This document shows positions 1 to 9,335 of a stretch of DNA of 63,024 nt, one piece after another; position 1 is the stretch's first letter; every line of letters begins with the position of its first letter. Both the position numbers and the translations under genes were made by a program. This stretch comes from PWND01 sp964601515 (GTDB lineage Bacteria > Bacteroidota > Bacteroidia > Bacteroidales > UBA7960), in contig CAZRNU010000003.1 of assembly GCA_964601515.1 (NCBI GenBank), forward strand, positions 1 through 63,024, written 5' to 3'. The notes beneath the pieces were generated by a model. The model searched no databases and was not told the DNA's origin. It saw only the letters and a program-made list of their open reading frames with translations.

Positions 1-28
1 GTCCGACAGTCGACTGCCGACTGTCGAC
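1..28. repeat. Heptamer array A (4 units)
   Basis: Four consecutive 7-bp units: gtccgac, agtcgac, tgccgac, tgtcgac. On the other strand they read as AGTCGAC/AGTCGGC, the same family as the arrays at 7209-7263, 8766-8808, 9273-9335, 21929-22004 and 23951-24006. It lies upstream of the giant surface-protein gene and may continue left of the window. Function unknown. Confidence 0.8.
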
Positions 29-70
29 TTTTTTCCGTACAATTACGTATAAAAATTGTTAAATAATTAT

Positions 71-78
71 TACTTTTG
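71..78 (+). promoter_or_regulatory. Possible -7 promoter box for the 205-7209 gene
   Basis: TACTTTTG fits the Bacteroidota -7 element TAnnTTTG. It would give a leader of about 120 nt before the ATG at 205. No well-spaced -33 element is seen, and such words arise by chance in AT-rich DNA, so this is tentative. Confidence 0.3.
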
Positions 79-204
79 TCAGTTAATAACTAGGTGTTTT
101 GTGTTGTTTACTGGTTTTCAATAACTTACGACGAGTAGTCTAAAGAAAACATAGTACTGCATAAAATACTTAGGGATATATACGAAATTTAATAAACCAC
201 ACAT

Positions 205-882
205 ATGAAAACAACAACCATTAATCAACTAATACTTGTGAGAAAAGTGAGTAGTTTTTGTTTTGTTACTGCTCTTGTTCTATTCTCTGTTGTAGGGTAT
301 GGGCAGAAAAAAACAGATGACAAATCAGAAGTTTCAGAGCACAGCAGAGCTCTGACTGCCGAAGAAGTCGCTCTGAAAAAATCTAGCAAAAACAATACTT
401 CTTATGAAACATTTGATTATAATTCATTAGATGTGCCAGAATGGGCCAAAGAAGAGCTTAGAAGCTGGTTAAATGATCTGCATGAAATTTCTTTTAGTGA
501 TAAGAATGAAAATGAGTCTTGGGAAGATAACACAGGACTTTATTCATTGCATCACCCAAATCGTTGGAGTAAAATGGGTATATATAGTGGGTTTAAACCT
601 TATGATGAAGATTTTTCAAAACGTTCTGAAAACACAAAAACATTTCGTAATCCCGACGGATCTTTTACTGCGTTTTTTCTTTCAGGCTTGCATTACAAAG
701 ATGGAGCCGGCAATTGGAGAGATATTGACTTAAGCTTGAGTAATAATTTATCAGGAAAACACACCGATTACGACATAGCTAATATTACCAATGTTTTTAA
801 AACTTTTTTTAGTTCGAATCCTAAAAATGGTTTCTTAATCGAAAAAGACAACCATTCTATTGCGTTGGGGAAAAACCCTTAA
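205..882 (+). CDS. N-terminal fragment of giant T9SS surface protein
   Basis: 225 residues. A basic N-terminus is followed by a hydrophobic stretch (about residues 16-32) and a likely signal-peptidase site near VGYGQ. An acidic linker follows, then a module with the phrases FRNPDGSF, LHYKDGAGNW and RDIDLSL. This looks like the conserved N-terminal region found before DNRLRE domains in large bacterial surface proteins; that family placement is my inference. The protein stops abruptly at GKNP-TAA inside this module, and the module appears to continue in frame after the stop, so this is probably a truncated product rather than a complete small protein. The ATG at 205 is the natural start for the signal peptide. 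Confidence 0.6.
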   Translation: MKTTTINQLILVRKVSSFCFVTALVLFSVVGYGQKKTDDKSEVSEHSRALTAEEVALKKSSKNNTSYETFDYNSLDVPEWAKEELRSWLNDLHEISFSDKNENESWEDNTGLYSLHHPNRWSKMGIYSGFKPYDEDFSKRSENTKTFRNPDGSFTAFFLSGLHYKDGAGNWRDIDLSLSNNLSGKHTDYDIANITNVFKTFFSSNPKNGFLIEKDNHSIALGKNP

Positions 883-1008
883 ATAACAATTAATAATATT
901 GACGGAATTTCAAAAAGCCTGATTGAGAATAGCGTAAATGCTTCCATAAACAATAGGAGAAGTTTAATATACCAAAACATATATCAAGATATAGATTATG
1001 TTAAAGTT

Positions 1009-4000
1009 ATGCTTAAAAGAGGGCTTGAAACAGGATATTTTATTAACAGCCCTGATTTTTTGAATAACGATAAAAACTCAATAATTACTTTTTCACAAGA
1101 GATAGAACTGCCTGACGGTTGGTATGTTTTATGTGATGATGGTAAGCAACAGATTTCTGATTTTACTTCTAAGTCTTTTACAATAATGTTTCCTGATGGA
1201 AGTGATGGAATTAAGTATAATCAGGTTGTTGTATTTGACGGCTCCATACCTTTTGAAGAAATAATTGCATCTCTTGACGTACCCACAGTCAGTAATTATG
1301 CCGGAGACGATGAAAAGAATCATGATTCAAAGTATTTTTCAAATTACACTGTATCGCTACAGAATAATAAGATTATTATAAGTTATGACTTACCTTCTGA
1401 ATGGCTTTTAAGTAAAGAACGTGTTTTTCCGGTTTATGTGGACCCAACCGTGGAGTTACTTTCTGGCTTTGGAGCAACGGTTAGTTGGCCAGCCACATCT
1501 CCATATAGCACTGGCAATCATGACACAAGATATCAATCATTATTTTTGTCTTCTGAGATTTATGACGCTGGATTAATTCGTGGCGCCGTAATTAGCGATA
1601 TTAGATTTGTAGTAGCAGAACAACCAGGCAGAGATGTTACAAATTTTAGAATAAGACTTAAGAACTCTTCCGTTTCATCTTGTACTACATGGGAAACAAA
1701 TGGGTGGACTACTGTTTACGGACCTGCGAATATTGGAAGACCTGCTGCTGGTTTTTGGTATATTTACCCTATTACTCAGGAGTTTAAATGGAATGGAAGC
1801 AATCTATTTGTTGATGTTAGCCGAGATAATACCGCTGCCACCGCCGGGGGAAGAATGGGCGTTCGAGGTCTGATTTCTAATAGAGCTATATATGGCTCAA
1901 ATAACTCAACCCAAAGCTGGCCTTTTGATAATATGCCTATTACAGCATTTGATTATGTTCCAATGGTTAGACTCACTTTTACTGCGCCAATTACTCAATT
2001 TCACAATTATGGCGGAGGAGAACAAATTGTTTTTGATAATTCTTATATTAGTTTTGAAAGTCCTATTTTTAGAGTTTCTTCTGCGGAAGACGCTGATCGT
2101 GTGTATGTCGAAATTTCAACTTGCCCCGATTTCTCACAAATGTCGTCTTTTCAAGAATTTAAAACGGGTCCATATACTGCTAATACAGAATATGACTTTG
2201 ATTGTAATCTACTGACTCCTGCGCTTAGCTTTGAGGCAAATATGACATATTACGTGAGAGCAAAATCTTATGTTTCTGGCAGCTGGACTGGTTGGTCAAC
2301 CCCTATTAGTTTCACATATAAGAGTTTTAGTGAGGATTTGCCAACTTGGCATCAAACCACTTCAGCTCAATTTAAAAGCAATATAAATCAGAATATTTCA
2401 GCAAACAATAATTTAGCGTCTTCAGAAGACATTGTTTCTTTGTCAAGGAATATTGTATTGAACACTGATGATGCTCATAATGGAAGTTTAACAAGTAGTT
2501 TTCTTAATGCTGGACGCCTGAACAATGCTTCAACAACCAGTACAAGCGGCTTTAGATTTCAAAATATCGACATCCCACAGGGAAGTGAAATAGTTTCAGC
2601 TAAGCTTTTTGTTAGCTCATGGTCTACACATAATGATGATGTTAGATTAGGTATATTCCTTGAAAAAGTTGCAAATCCTGCAACTTATAGTACTACTAGC
2701 TATCCTAATCAAAGATTAGTGCGGACATCAACGGTTCAATGGTGGCACAATCAAACCTGGTTTGAAGATACTTTTTATTCTACTCCGGAGCTTAACTCAA
2801 TTGTTCAAGAAGTTGTAGACTTAGTAGGATGGCAAAAGGGAAATTCTATATCTGTGCTGTTGGCTGATGACGGAACCACTTCAAATTGGACTTACAGAGA
2901 AATGAATAGTTTTGATTGGATGCCTTCGCTGGCAGCTCGTTTTATGATAAAATTTAAAAATGATGATGGTGGGAACATTACCAGTCAGCCGATAGCTTTA
3001 GCTTCATTCCATGGCGCAACCCAATGGGAAAAACTTTACTGGAGCGAATCGGGTGCAACCGGAGATTTCAGGGTTAATATTGAAACTTCAGCCGATGGAG
3101 ATTCCTGGATAGCGTCAGGAATGACAAACCTTGATTTTAATTCAGCTGGGCATGATATTTCATCTTTGAGTAATGTGGCTTTTATTCGTCTTGTCGGAAC
3201 ATTTACAGGCAATTCCGGAGATACACCCTTCTTAGTTGACTGGACTGTAAGCTGTCAGGACATTTCAACACATAATGCCGATTTATTGGTTAATATTGTA
3301 GATTATTCACCATCTGAATGTCATGGCGCTCTTAACTCATGGAGAATAATATTATCAAACAATGGCCCAAATGAAGCCAGTGGTATCGTAATAGATGTTA
3401 CAACTCCTGCGGCCTTAAGCATTGTTGACCACTCTGCTGAATCAGGGGTTTTTGACGGATCAAAATGGTATATCACATCATTACAGGTAGATGAAGCTAT
3501 TTATCTTGATTTTACTACTGAAACAATTGACGTGTCAGTATCTCCGGTAACAATAGCTGTATCTGTTGATGCATTAAATCAAACCGACCCTGAATTAGTT
3601 AACAATACTGCAACTTATAATTTGGCCCTCATATCAAATAATACACCAACTATAACATCAATCAATAACATTACAACAGCTTTTAATACACCTTCAGGTG
3701 CCGAGAGTTTTACTTTAGGGGATGCCGAAACTCCAACCGAAGATTTGATATTAACTGCTGTTTCATCAAATACCGATTTGATTCCTAATGGAAATATTGT
3801 TTTCGGAGGAAGTGGGGCAAACCGTACGATTTCATTTATTCCCGGTGATTTCCAGTTTGGAACATGTACAATTACTGTTACGGTGAGCGACGGGCAGTGT
3901 TCTACAACCACAAGCTTTGATGCTACTGTTTTAAGACATACTGTATCAAGTTGGACCGCAGCTTCTCTTGTTATTGGTCAAAATAATTTCACCACAAATG

Positions 4001-7000
4001 CAACTACAGTAGACGAATATACTGCTGTTGGTGCCAGCTCATCACATGTAAGCCCTAAAGGTGTACTGGCTGTTGGATCACAACCTTCTGGGAGAGTTTT
4101 AATTTGGAATACAGTTCCCACAACCGATGGGGTTGCAGCAAATGCTGTTATTGGTAAACCAAACTTTACTGATAATACAGCAGGATGGTCTCAGTCAGCA
4201 ATGTATAATGTTGAAGATGTAAAGTTTAGTCCAGATGGAGACAAGTTAATTGTATCAGATGGATTAAACAATAGAGTATTAATTTGGGAAACAATTCCTT
4301 CTTCAGGGGGTGGACATAATGCGAGTGTTGTTGTAGGGCAAAATAATTTCACTGATTACTCTAGCGGATTAGCGGCAAACAAGTTGAATTATCCTTTTGG
4401 AATATTAGTGACGCCTAATGGTCGTCTATTAATTGCCGATTCTGATAACAATAGAGTTTTAGTTTTTAATCAAATCCCAACAAGCAACGGAGCATCCGCT
4501 GATATTGTTATAGGTCAACCCAATATGACTACTAACACACCAGGATCAACTGCTAATAAACTACACACTCCAAGAAGTATTGCACTTTCTGCTGATGGCA
4601 AGTTATTCATATCTGATAGGTCCAATGCTCGTATTCTCGTTTATAATAAAATACCTGAGCAGAATGGGGCTTCTGCTGATTTAGTAATAGGAAAAGATGT
4701 TCTAGATGTAGGAGGTTTTGACTTAAACGTTATTGACGAAAAGTCAGTTGGACTGCCAATTGGTGTTTCGACTTCTCCTTCCGGGATGTTGGCAATTGGC
4801 GATTTTAGAAATCAACGTGTTTTGGTTTATAACCAAGTTCCATCTTCAAATGGCGCTTCTGCTGATTTTGTGCTAGGCCAACCCGATTTTTCTCAAGGCG
4901 TACATTTTAATAATGGCTTAGGTGCAACAGGTACACCCTCTGAATACAACATGTATAGTCCATACACAATTAGCTATGATATAAATGACAGACTATTTGT
5001 TTCCGGAAGAGATATGAATAGAGTTATGGTTTTTGGTGAAACTCCAACCGAAGAAGCTGAATTAACCGTTTCTATTGCTGCTCTAAATGAAGATATTTGT
5101 CATGGTGCTGAAAGTGGTTTTGTAATTAAGATAACAAATAATGGAAGCGACGATGCCACAAACGTTGTTATAAGCACAGCTATTCCGACTGATTTTCCGT
5201 TTACAGGATACTCTGCTTCATCCGGAAATTATCAGTTTCAAGGTGGTGAATGGTTAATTCCGGTGGTTCCAAACGGACAAACTGACTCTTTGGTGGTATA
5301 TGGATTTGTGCACGAAGATTCTTCATCTCAAGAATACACTGTATACGCATCTATACGCTCCTCTAATCAGAGAGATCCCATATTAACAAACAACGCTTCA
5401 TCTCTTACTTTTACTGTTGAATCAGATTTTGCTCCAAAGGTTAGTAATATCAACGACATTTCCTCGGCAAGAAATGTTGTAACCAATCCTGTAACTTTTT
5501 ATGTTGATTTTGAAGGAAGTGAAAGCAGTGTTGAAACATATATCTTTTCATCTAATACAGAATTGGTTCCAACAACAAATATTACTATTACCGGAACTGG
5601 AACAGATAGAACTTTAACTATTACTCCTGCTGTTGATAAGGCCGGTTATTCAGATATCATGATAAAATTTACAGCACCTGCTGAGAAATGCCCTGTTTAT
5701 AGAACATTTAGAGTTTATTTTGGTGACTTGTGGATTGGCAATACAACTGAATGGGGAGCATTAGGTAACTGGAGCCGAAGGATAGTTCCAATAGTAGGTC
5801 AGGAAGCTTATATCCCTTCATCTCCAATTGGAGGTAATTTCCCAACCATGTTCAATAACAATACAGTTGGATCAATTGTAATGGAGGATGGCGCCGGCAT
5901 AACAATAAGCGCAGGTCGCACTCTTACAGTTCAAACTTTAACTTTACTTGGTGATGCAAATATTTCGGGAAGTGGTAGCATCTCTGCTCATACAATTAAT
6001 GTTGAAGGCAGTGGGTCCGTAAATGTCAATCAAACCTACATAAACGTCACCAATAGCCTTGTTTTAGACGGAGTAATCAGTTTAAGCGCAAATACCCACA
6101 TCCTAATTGGCACAGACGCCGCCAACACCGGAAGCATTACACACACTTCCGGACGCATTGTTGGTGAGATAAGGCGTTGGGTTGCGGCATCAACAGGATC
6201 CGATATTGCATTACCTGTTGGTACGGCAGATCATAACAGATGGATTATTATGAATTATTCTTCTGCTCCAACTGCCGGTATAATTTCGGCACATTGGACT
6301 TCTAATTTGCCATTTAATGACTCTTATTATGGTAACCTTCCGGTTTCATGCAGTGGTACCACAATTGACAATATATCTGAGCGTGGTGTGTGGAGAGTGA
6401 GACCTGCCGATGTTAGCGGTGTTTCCGGAGGCGTTTACAATATTCAGTTTAACACTCATGGTATTGAGGAAATTGCAGACCCTCTAACATTAAGAATGGT
6501 GAAAAAAGCAGAGGGGACTGATGAGTGGTTTGTTCCTGGAAGTCATCTTGCAACCCTAACTATTGATGCCGGCTCTCATTCTTACTGGGTGAGAAGGTCC
6601 GGTGTAAACTCCTTCTCTTATTATGCTCTTGGTGGCGATTTTTCTGAAAACCCCCTACCAATCGAACTCCTTTCTTTCACTGCTGAATGTGGTGAAACCG
6701 GAGTTGTCGTTAAGTGGGTTACTGCTTCGGAAATAAACAATGACTATTTTGTGCTTGAAAGAAGCGAAAGCGCTAATAACTGGCAGATAGTAAAAGTTGT
6801 TGATGGCAAAGGAACTGTTTCTACAATCAGCAATTATTCTGTGTTTGATCCTGTAATTTTTGACGGGGTTACTTATTATCAGCTTACTCAAAATGACTTT
6901 GACGGTAAGCACGCTACTTACGGTCCGATTTCCGTGATTTGCGAAAAGTCACTAGCCGAAAAGATTGTGATTCACAGATTAAGCCACCATAATAGTAAGC

Positions 7001-7209
7001 TTAACGTTTTATTCTCATCACCTCTGCCTGATGTTGTAGTAGAAGTGTTTGACATTACAGGTAAGCCTGTTTACAAGCATGAATACAACGGCAACTGCCT
7101 GAAATCCGGTCAATATCTTGAAGAAAATCTGATTGTAAATCCGGGCCTTTATATGCTTAGAATTTACAACAAAGAAGAAGCTTTGGTGAGGAAGTTTATG
7201 GTGAGGTAA
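1009..7209 (+). CDS. C-terminal fragment of giant T9SS surface protein (propeller, CARDB/DUF11-like repeats, sorting domain)
   Basis: 2,066 residues counted from the first ATG after the TAA at 880-882; that ATG is probably not a real start because the frame is open upstream. Visible order: continuation of the N-terminal module, ending in the phrase VFPVYVDPTV (about 140); a DNRLRE-like region (about 480-650); a DUF11/CARDB-like Ig domain (about 757-870); NHL-type propeller repeats of the form VIGQxNF...NRVLVF (about 980-1345); a second DUF11-like domain (about 1347-1470); a beta-solenoid-like stretch beginning WIGNTTEWGALGNWS; and a T9SS type A sorting domain at the end (VEVFDITGKPVY ... GLYMLRIYNKEE). 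Likely a cell-surface adhesin or structural protein; no catalytic motif seen. The final A of its TAA stop is the first base of a heptamer array. Confidence 0.7.
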   Translation: MLKRGLETGYFINSPDFLNNDKNSIITFSQEIELPDGWYVLCDDGKQQISDFTSKSFTIMFPDGSDGIKYNQVVVFDGSIPFEEIIASLDVPTVSNYAGDDEKNHDSKYFSNYTVSLQNNKIIISYDLPSEWLLSKERVFPVYVDPTVELLSGFGATVSWPATSPYSTGNHDTRYQSLFLSSEIYDAGLIRGAVISDIRFVVAEQPGRDVTNFRIRLKNSSVSSCTTWETNGWTTVYGPANIGRPAAGFWYIYPITQEFKWNGSNLFVDVSRDNTAATAGGRMGVRGLISNRAIYGSNNSTQSWPFDNMPITAFDYVPMVRLTFTAPITQFHNYGGGEQIVFDNSYISFESPIFRVSSAEDADRVYVEISTCPDFSQMSSFQEFKTGPYTANTEYDFDCNLLTPALSFEANMTYYVRAKSYVSGSWTGWSTPISFTYKSFSEDLPTWHQTTSAQFKSNINQNISANNNLASSEDIVSLSRNIVLNTDDAHNGSLTSSFLNAGRLNNASTTSTSGFRFQNIDIPQGSEIVSAKLFVSSWSTHNDDVRLGIFLEKVANPATYSTTSYPNQRLVRTSTVQWWHNQTWFEDTFYSTPELNSIVQEVVDLVGWQKGNSISVLLADDGTTSNWTYREMNSFDWMPSLAARFMIKFKNDDGGNITSQPIALASFHGATQWEKLYWSESGATGDFRVNIETSADGDSWIASGMTNLDFNSAGHDISSLSNVAFIRLVGTFTGNSGDTPFLVDWTVSCQDISTHNADLLVNIVDYSPSECHGALNSWRIILSNNGPNEASGIVIDVTTPAALSIVDHSAESGVFDGSKWYITSLQVDEAIYLDFTTETIDVSVSPVTIAVSVDALNQTDPELVNNTATYNLALISNNTPTITSINNITTAFNTPSGAESFTLGDAETPTEDLILTAVSSNTDLIPNGNIVFGGSGANRTISFIPGDFQFGTCTITVTVSDGQCSTTTSFDATVLRHTVSSWTAASLVIGQNNFTTNATTVDEYTAVGASSSHVSPKGVLAVGSQPSGRVLIWNTVPTTDGVAANAVIGKPNFTDNTAGWSQSAMYNVEDVKFSPDGDKLIVSDGLNNRVLIWETIPSSGGGHNASVVVGQNNFTDYSSGLAANKLNYPFGILVTPNGRLLIADSDNNRVLVFNQIPTSNGASADIVIGQPNMTTNTPGSTANKLHTPRSIALSADGKLFISDRSNARILVYNKIPEQNGASADLVIGKDVLDVGGFDLNVIDEKSVGLPIGVSTSPSGMLAIGDFRNQRVLVYNQVPSSNGASADFVLGQPDFSQGVHFNNGLGATGTPSEYNMYSPYTISYDINDRLFVSGRDMNRVMVFGETPTEEAELTVSIAALNEDICHGAESGFVIKITNNGSDDATNVVISTAIPTDFPFTGYSASSGNYQFQGGEWLIPVVPNGQTDSLVVYGFVHEDSSSQEYTVYASIRSSNQRDPILTNNASSLTFTVESDFAPKVSNINDISSARNVVTNPVTFYVDFEGSESSVETYIFSSNTELVPTTNITITGTGTDRTLTITPAVDKAGYSDIMIKFTAPAEKCPVYRTFRVYFGDLWIGNTTEWGALGNWSRRIVPIVGQEAYIPSSPIGGNFPTMFNNNTVGSIVMEDGAGITISAGRTLTVQTLTLLGDANISGSGSISAHTINVEGSGSVNVNQTYINVTNSLVLDGVISLSANTHILIGTDAANTGSITHTSGRIVGEIRRWVAASTGSDIALPVGTADHNRWIIMNYSSAPTAGIISAHWTSNLPFNDSYYGNLPVSCSGTTIDNISERGVWRVRPADVSGVSGGVYNIQFNTHGIEEIADPLTLRMVKKAEGTDEWFVPGSHLATLTIDAGSHSYWVRRSGVNSFSYYALGGDFSENPLPIELLSFTAECGETGVVVKWVTASEINNDYFVLERSESANNWQIVKVVDGKGTVSTISNYSVFDPVIFDGVTYYQLTQNDFDGKHATYGPISVICEKSLAEKIVIHRLSHHNSKLNVLFSSPLPDVVVEVFDITGKPVYKHEYNGNCLKSGQYLEENLIVNPGLYMLRIYNKEEALVRKFMVR

Positions 7210-7263
7210 GTCGGAAGTGGGCAGTGGATAGTGTTTAGTGGATAGTGTGTAGTGTGTAGTGTG
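7209..7263. repeat. Heptamer array B, left half (about 8 units)
   Basis: Units from 7209: agtcgga, agtgggc, agtggat, agtgttt, agtggat, agtgtgt, agtgtgt, agtgtg(t). The array begins at the last base of the stop codon of the surface protein gene and is interrupted by an IS element. Removing the IS and one GTG copy restores a continuous 14-unit array with the right half at 8766-8808. Confidence 0.9.
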
Positions 7264-7328
7264 TGTCTCGTCCTAAAAAAAGTTTACAGTTTAATACTTA
7301 AATCCTGCTATAAATTTACATTTAATTT

Positions 7329-8258
7329 TTAATCCTGCAATTGATTTACAGAAAGCTGTTTTTTTTGATAATAATTTTTCCATAATTTCTCTGTTTTTAG
7401 TGGGTTGTTTATTTGTTGATGTATCTTATCAGGTGTAAGATTACCAATACTCATATGCGGTCTGTCTGTATTGTAAAGCTCTTCAGCTACTTTTAATAAT
7501 TCTCGAGTCTCCTTAATTGAACCTACTTGATAATCATACAAGTACTCATCCTTAATAATTCCGTTTATTCTTTCAGCAATTGCATTCTCTAAAGGATCTC
7601 CATTTTCTGTCATGCTGATTTGTATGTTATAATCCTGTAATAGCTTTACATAATCTTTACTGCAATATTGTATACCTCTGTCGCTATGATGAATGAGCTG
7701 AAAATGGCTCTCTGCCCTTTTAAAGGCTGAGAGAGCCATTTTCAAAGCTTTTATGCTTTCCACTGCTTCTAAGGTCTCGGCTAGATGATAACCAACTATT
7801 TTATGAGAGTAAGCATCAGTAATAAAACTTATATAAACATTTTTATCTTCTCTTATTTTCCAATAAGTTATATCGCTTACCCATAGCTGATTCGGGGCTG
7901 TTGGTACAAAATTTCTTATTAAATTTGGATACTTTCTAAGCCAATGAAATGACTGAGTGGTTTGTATTCTCCTTTTTCTTCTTCTTACTTGAAGATAATT
8001 TGCTGAAACAATTGTAAATAAAGCATCTCTGCCCATTTTTATTCCATGCTCCAGCATAAATGGTTGTAGCTTTTCATAAAGCTTTCTAGTCCCCATCCTG
8101 CGATGACTCTTCCTGATTTGTTTAATCTGTTGTATTATCAACTCCTCTTCTATTGTTGTATCGATTGCTTTCCAAGAGTTTTGATAATAAGCCTGTCGTG
8201 TAATACCAAACCAAGCACATAATTTGGCTAGTCCTATATGCTGAAAATCTGTTTTCAC
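7329..8258 (-). CDS. IS3-type transposase OrfB (DDE integrase core)
   Basis: 309 residues. The N-terminal part resembles the HTH_21 region of IS3 OrfB proteins (RKSHRRMGTRKLYEKL). The catalytic core shows the DDE triad in context: NQLWVSDITYW (D), LIHHSDRGIQY (D) and TENGDPLENAIAERINGIIKDE (E), with the usual C-terminal DRPHMSIGNLTPDKIH. It cuts and joins the IS ends together with OrfA. The start is a GTG at 8258 that overlaps the orfA stop in a GTGA arrangement, suggesting translational coupling. I see no clear A6G-type slippery site, so whether a frameshifted OrfAB fusion is made is uncertain. Length is normal for the family. Confidence 0.93.
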   Translation of the reverse strand: MKTDFQHIGLAKLCAWFGITRQAYYQNSWKAIDTTIEEELIIQQIKQIRKSHRRMGTRKLYEKLQPFMLEHGIKMGRDALFTIVSANYLQVRRRKRRIQTTQSFHWLRKYPNLIRNFVPTAPNQLWVSDITYWKIREDKNVYISFITDAYSHKIVGYHLAETLEAVESIKALKMALSAFKRAESHFQLIHHSDRGIQYCSKDYVKLLQDYNIQISMTENGDPLENAIAERINGIIKDEYLYDYQVGSIKETRELLKVAEELYNTDRPHMSIGNLTPDKIHQQINNPLKTEKLWKNYYQKKQLSVNQLQD

Positions 8259-8722
8259 TTCTTCAATGGCTTGGTATTGTACTTTTTTCTAATTGGAATT
8301 TTAAATTCTCTTTCTGCTATATCAACCATTGTTGAAAATGCAATAGCTTTCATCTCTGCATCTTTCAACTGATTTTCTAATTCAGCTATTCTTTTTTTTA
8401 ATTGAAGAGTCTCAAAATCATCTAACGGTTGTTTTTCAATATTCTTTTTCGGTTTAGTCATAACAGATGTATTTCCTGCAAAATTAGGCCTTCTTGTTTT
8501 AATTGTGCTATCATAACCAAATTTTCTCATCCAACGTAGTAGCTGACCATGTTCTTCTTCTTGACCTGTATATTTTAGCCAAATCTCAGCTTTGGTACAG
8601 CCACTATTTATTAACTCCTGTATAATTTGATGCTTTTCTGAATCTGTAAAATACTTATTCGGCTTTTGAATAATTATTTTATTGCTTCTTAATCCTAAAA
8701 TAACTTTTCTTTCTTGTTCCAT
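8255..8722 (-). CDS. IS3-type transposase OrfA (helix-turn-helix)
   Basis: 155 residues. The N-terminal half contains a helix-turn-helix-like segment (about residues 27-75: FTDSEKHQIIQELINSGCTKAEIWLKY ... LLRWMRKFGY), expected to bind the IS ends. The C-terminal half has a short leucine-zipper-like coiled coil (LQLKKRIAELENQLKDAEMKA). Its stop overlaps the orfB GTG start by 4 nt. The 5' end lies close to the inverted repeat at 8738-8762, so its promoter must lie within or very near the IS end. Confidence 0.88.
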   Translation of the reverse strand: MEQERKVILGLRSNKIIIQKPNKYFTDSEKHQIIQELINSGCTKAEIWLKYTGQEEEHGQLLRWMRKFGYDSTIKTRRPNFAGNTSVMTKPKKNIEKQPLDDFETLQLKKRIAELENQLKDAEMKAIAFSTMVDIAEREFKIPIRKKYNTKPLKK

Positions 8723-8762
8723 TTTTACACGCTTTAGTGTAAACCTATTTTAGGACAAGACA

Positions 8763-8808
8763 GTGTAGTGTGTAGTGGATAGTGTGTAGTGGATAGTGTT
8801 TAGTGGGT
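8763..8808. repeat. Heptamer array B, right half (6 units)
   Basis: After the duplicated GTG and one T the units are agtgtgt, agtggat, agtgtgt, agtggat, agtgttt, agtgggt (8767-8808). This continues array 7209-7263 in the same 7-bp phase once the IS is removed. Confidence 0.9.
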
Positions 8809-8901
8809 AATTATAATTGAAAGATTATCGCTAGTTTTAAAATACACCGCCTTTGGCTGTATTGTTTAATAATTTGTGTGTATATTTGCAAAAATAATCA
8901 C

Positions 8902-9258
8902 ATGAATATATCCAAGTTTGAAGACATTGTTGCATGGCAAAAGTCACAAATATTCGCAGTAAACATTTATTCCGTGTTTACAGGAGTAAAGGACTCTTCT
9001 TTTAGAAATCAGATTTCCAGAGCGGTAATTTCAATCTCTAATAATATAGCTGAAGGCTACGAAAGAAGTTCGAAAGCTGATTTTGCAAGATTTTTGTATA
9101 TTTCAAAAGGATCCTGCAGCGAAGTTAAATCAATGATTTATTTGGCAGAGAAACTAAACTTTATAAACAAAGAATCAGCAAATGATTTAGTAATTCAAGC
9201 AACTGAAATATCAAAGATTATTTCTGGGCTTATCAGATCAATAAAACCTAAACCCTAA
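8902..9258 (+). CDS. Four-helix bundle protein (23S rRNA intervening-sequence protein family)
   Basis: 118 residues from the ATG at 8902. The pattern FEDIVAWQKSQ ... RNQISRAVISISNNIAEGYERSSKADFARFLYISKGSCSEVKSMIYLAEKLNFI is typical of the four-helix bundle family first noted in 23S rRNA intervening sequences (TIGR02436-type). No enzymatic motif is known for the family and its role is unclear. An in-frame ATG at 8878 is less likely because a -7 promoter word (TATATTTG, 8881-8888) overlaps it, which would put the transcript start just before 8902. It is convergent with mutB, with a heptamer array in between, and is separated from the IS by about 140 bp. Confidence 0.85.
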   Translation: MNISKFEDIVAWQKSQIFAVNIYSVFTGVKDSSFRNQISRAVISISNNIAEGYERSSKADFARFLYISKGSCSEVKSMIYLAEKLNFINKESANDLVIQATEISKIISGLIRSIKPKP

Positions 9259-9272
9259 ACACCCTAAAATAC

Positions 9273-9335
9273 TGCCCACTTACCACTGTCCACTGTCCAC
9301 TGCCCACTATCCACTGCCTACTTCCTACTATCCAC
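9273..9335. repeat. Heptamer array C (9 units), overlapping the 3' end of mutB
   Basis: Nine units in perfect 7-bp phase: tgcccac, ttaccac, tgtccac, tgtccac, tgcccac, tatccac, tgcctac, ttcctac, tatccac. On the minus strand these read AGTGGAT, AGTAGGA, AGTGGGC, AGTGGAC and similar, the same words as array B. Units 7-9 lie inside mutB and encode its last residues (V-D-S-R-K) and its TAG stop. Confidence 0.9.

Larger units (their letters stand above)
205..7209 (+). pseudogene. Giant T9SS surface protein gene interrupted by one in-frame TAA
   Basis: The fragments at 205-882 and 1009-7209 are in the same reading frame, and the 126 bases between them are open apart from the TAA at 880-882 (about codon 226). 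They read I-T-I-N-N-I-D-G-I-S and so on. The whole would encode about 2,334 codons: signal peptide, N-terminal module, DNRLRE-like region, repeats, propeller and T9SS sorting domain. The fragment before the stop carries the only signal peptide and the fragment after it the only sorting domain, so neither half could be exported and anchored alone. One base change (for example AAA to TAA) or a base-call error explains it; readthrough is also possible. Heptamer arrays flank the gene on both sides. Confidence 0.75.
7264..8762 (-). mobile_element. Complete IS3-family-like insertion sequence, 1,499 bp
   Basis: Terminal inverted repeats of 25 bp at 7264-7288 and 8738-8762 match at 22 of 25 positions and begin TGTCT at the outer end. 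A 3-bp GTG at 7261-7263 and 8763-8765 fits a target duplication, though the surrounding heptamer array makes this ambiguous. It carries two leftward overlapping genes, orfA and orfB. Both ends and both ORFs are intact, so the element looks recent and possibly active. It sits inside a heptamer array and breaks no gene. Confidence 0.92.

Noticed and set aside
7209..8808. Heptamer repeats as a possible CRISPR array
   Set aside because: Units are contiguous 7-mers with no spacers and no cas genes are near.
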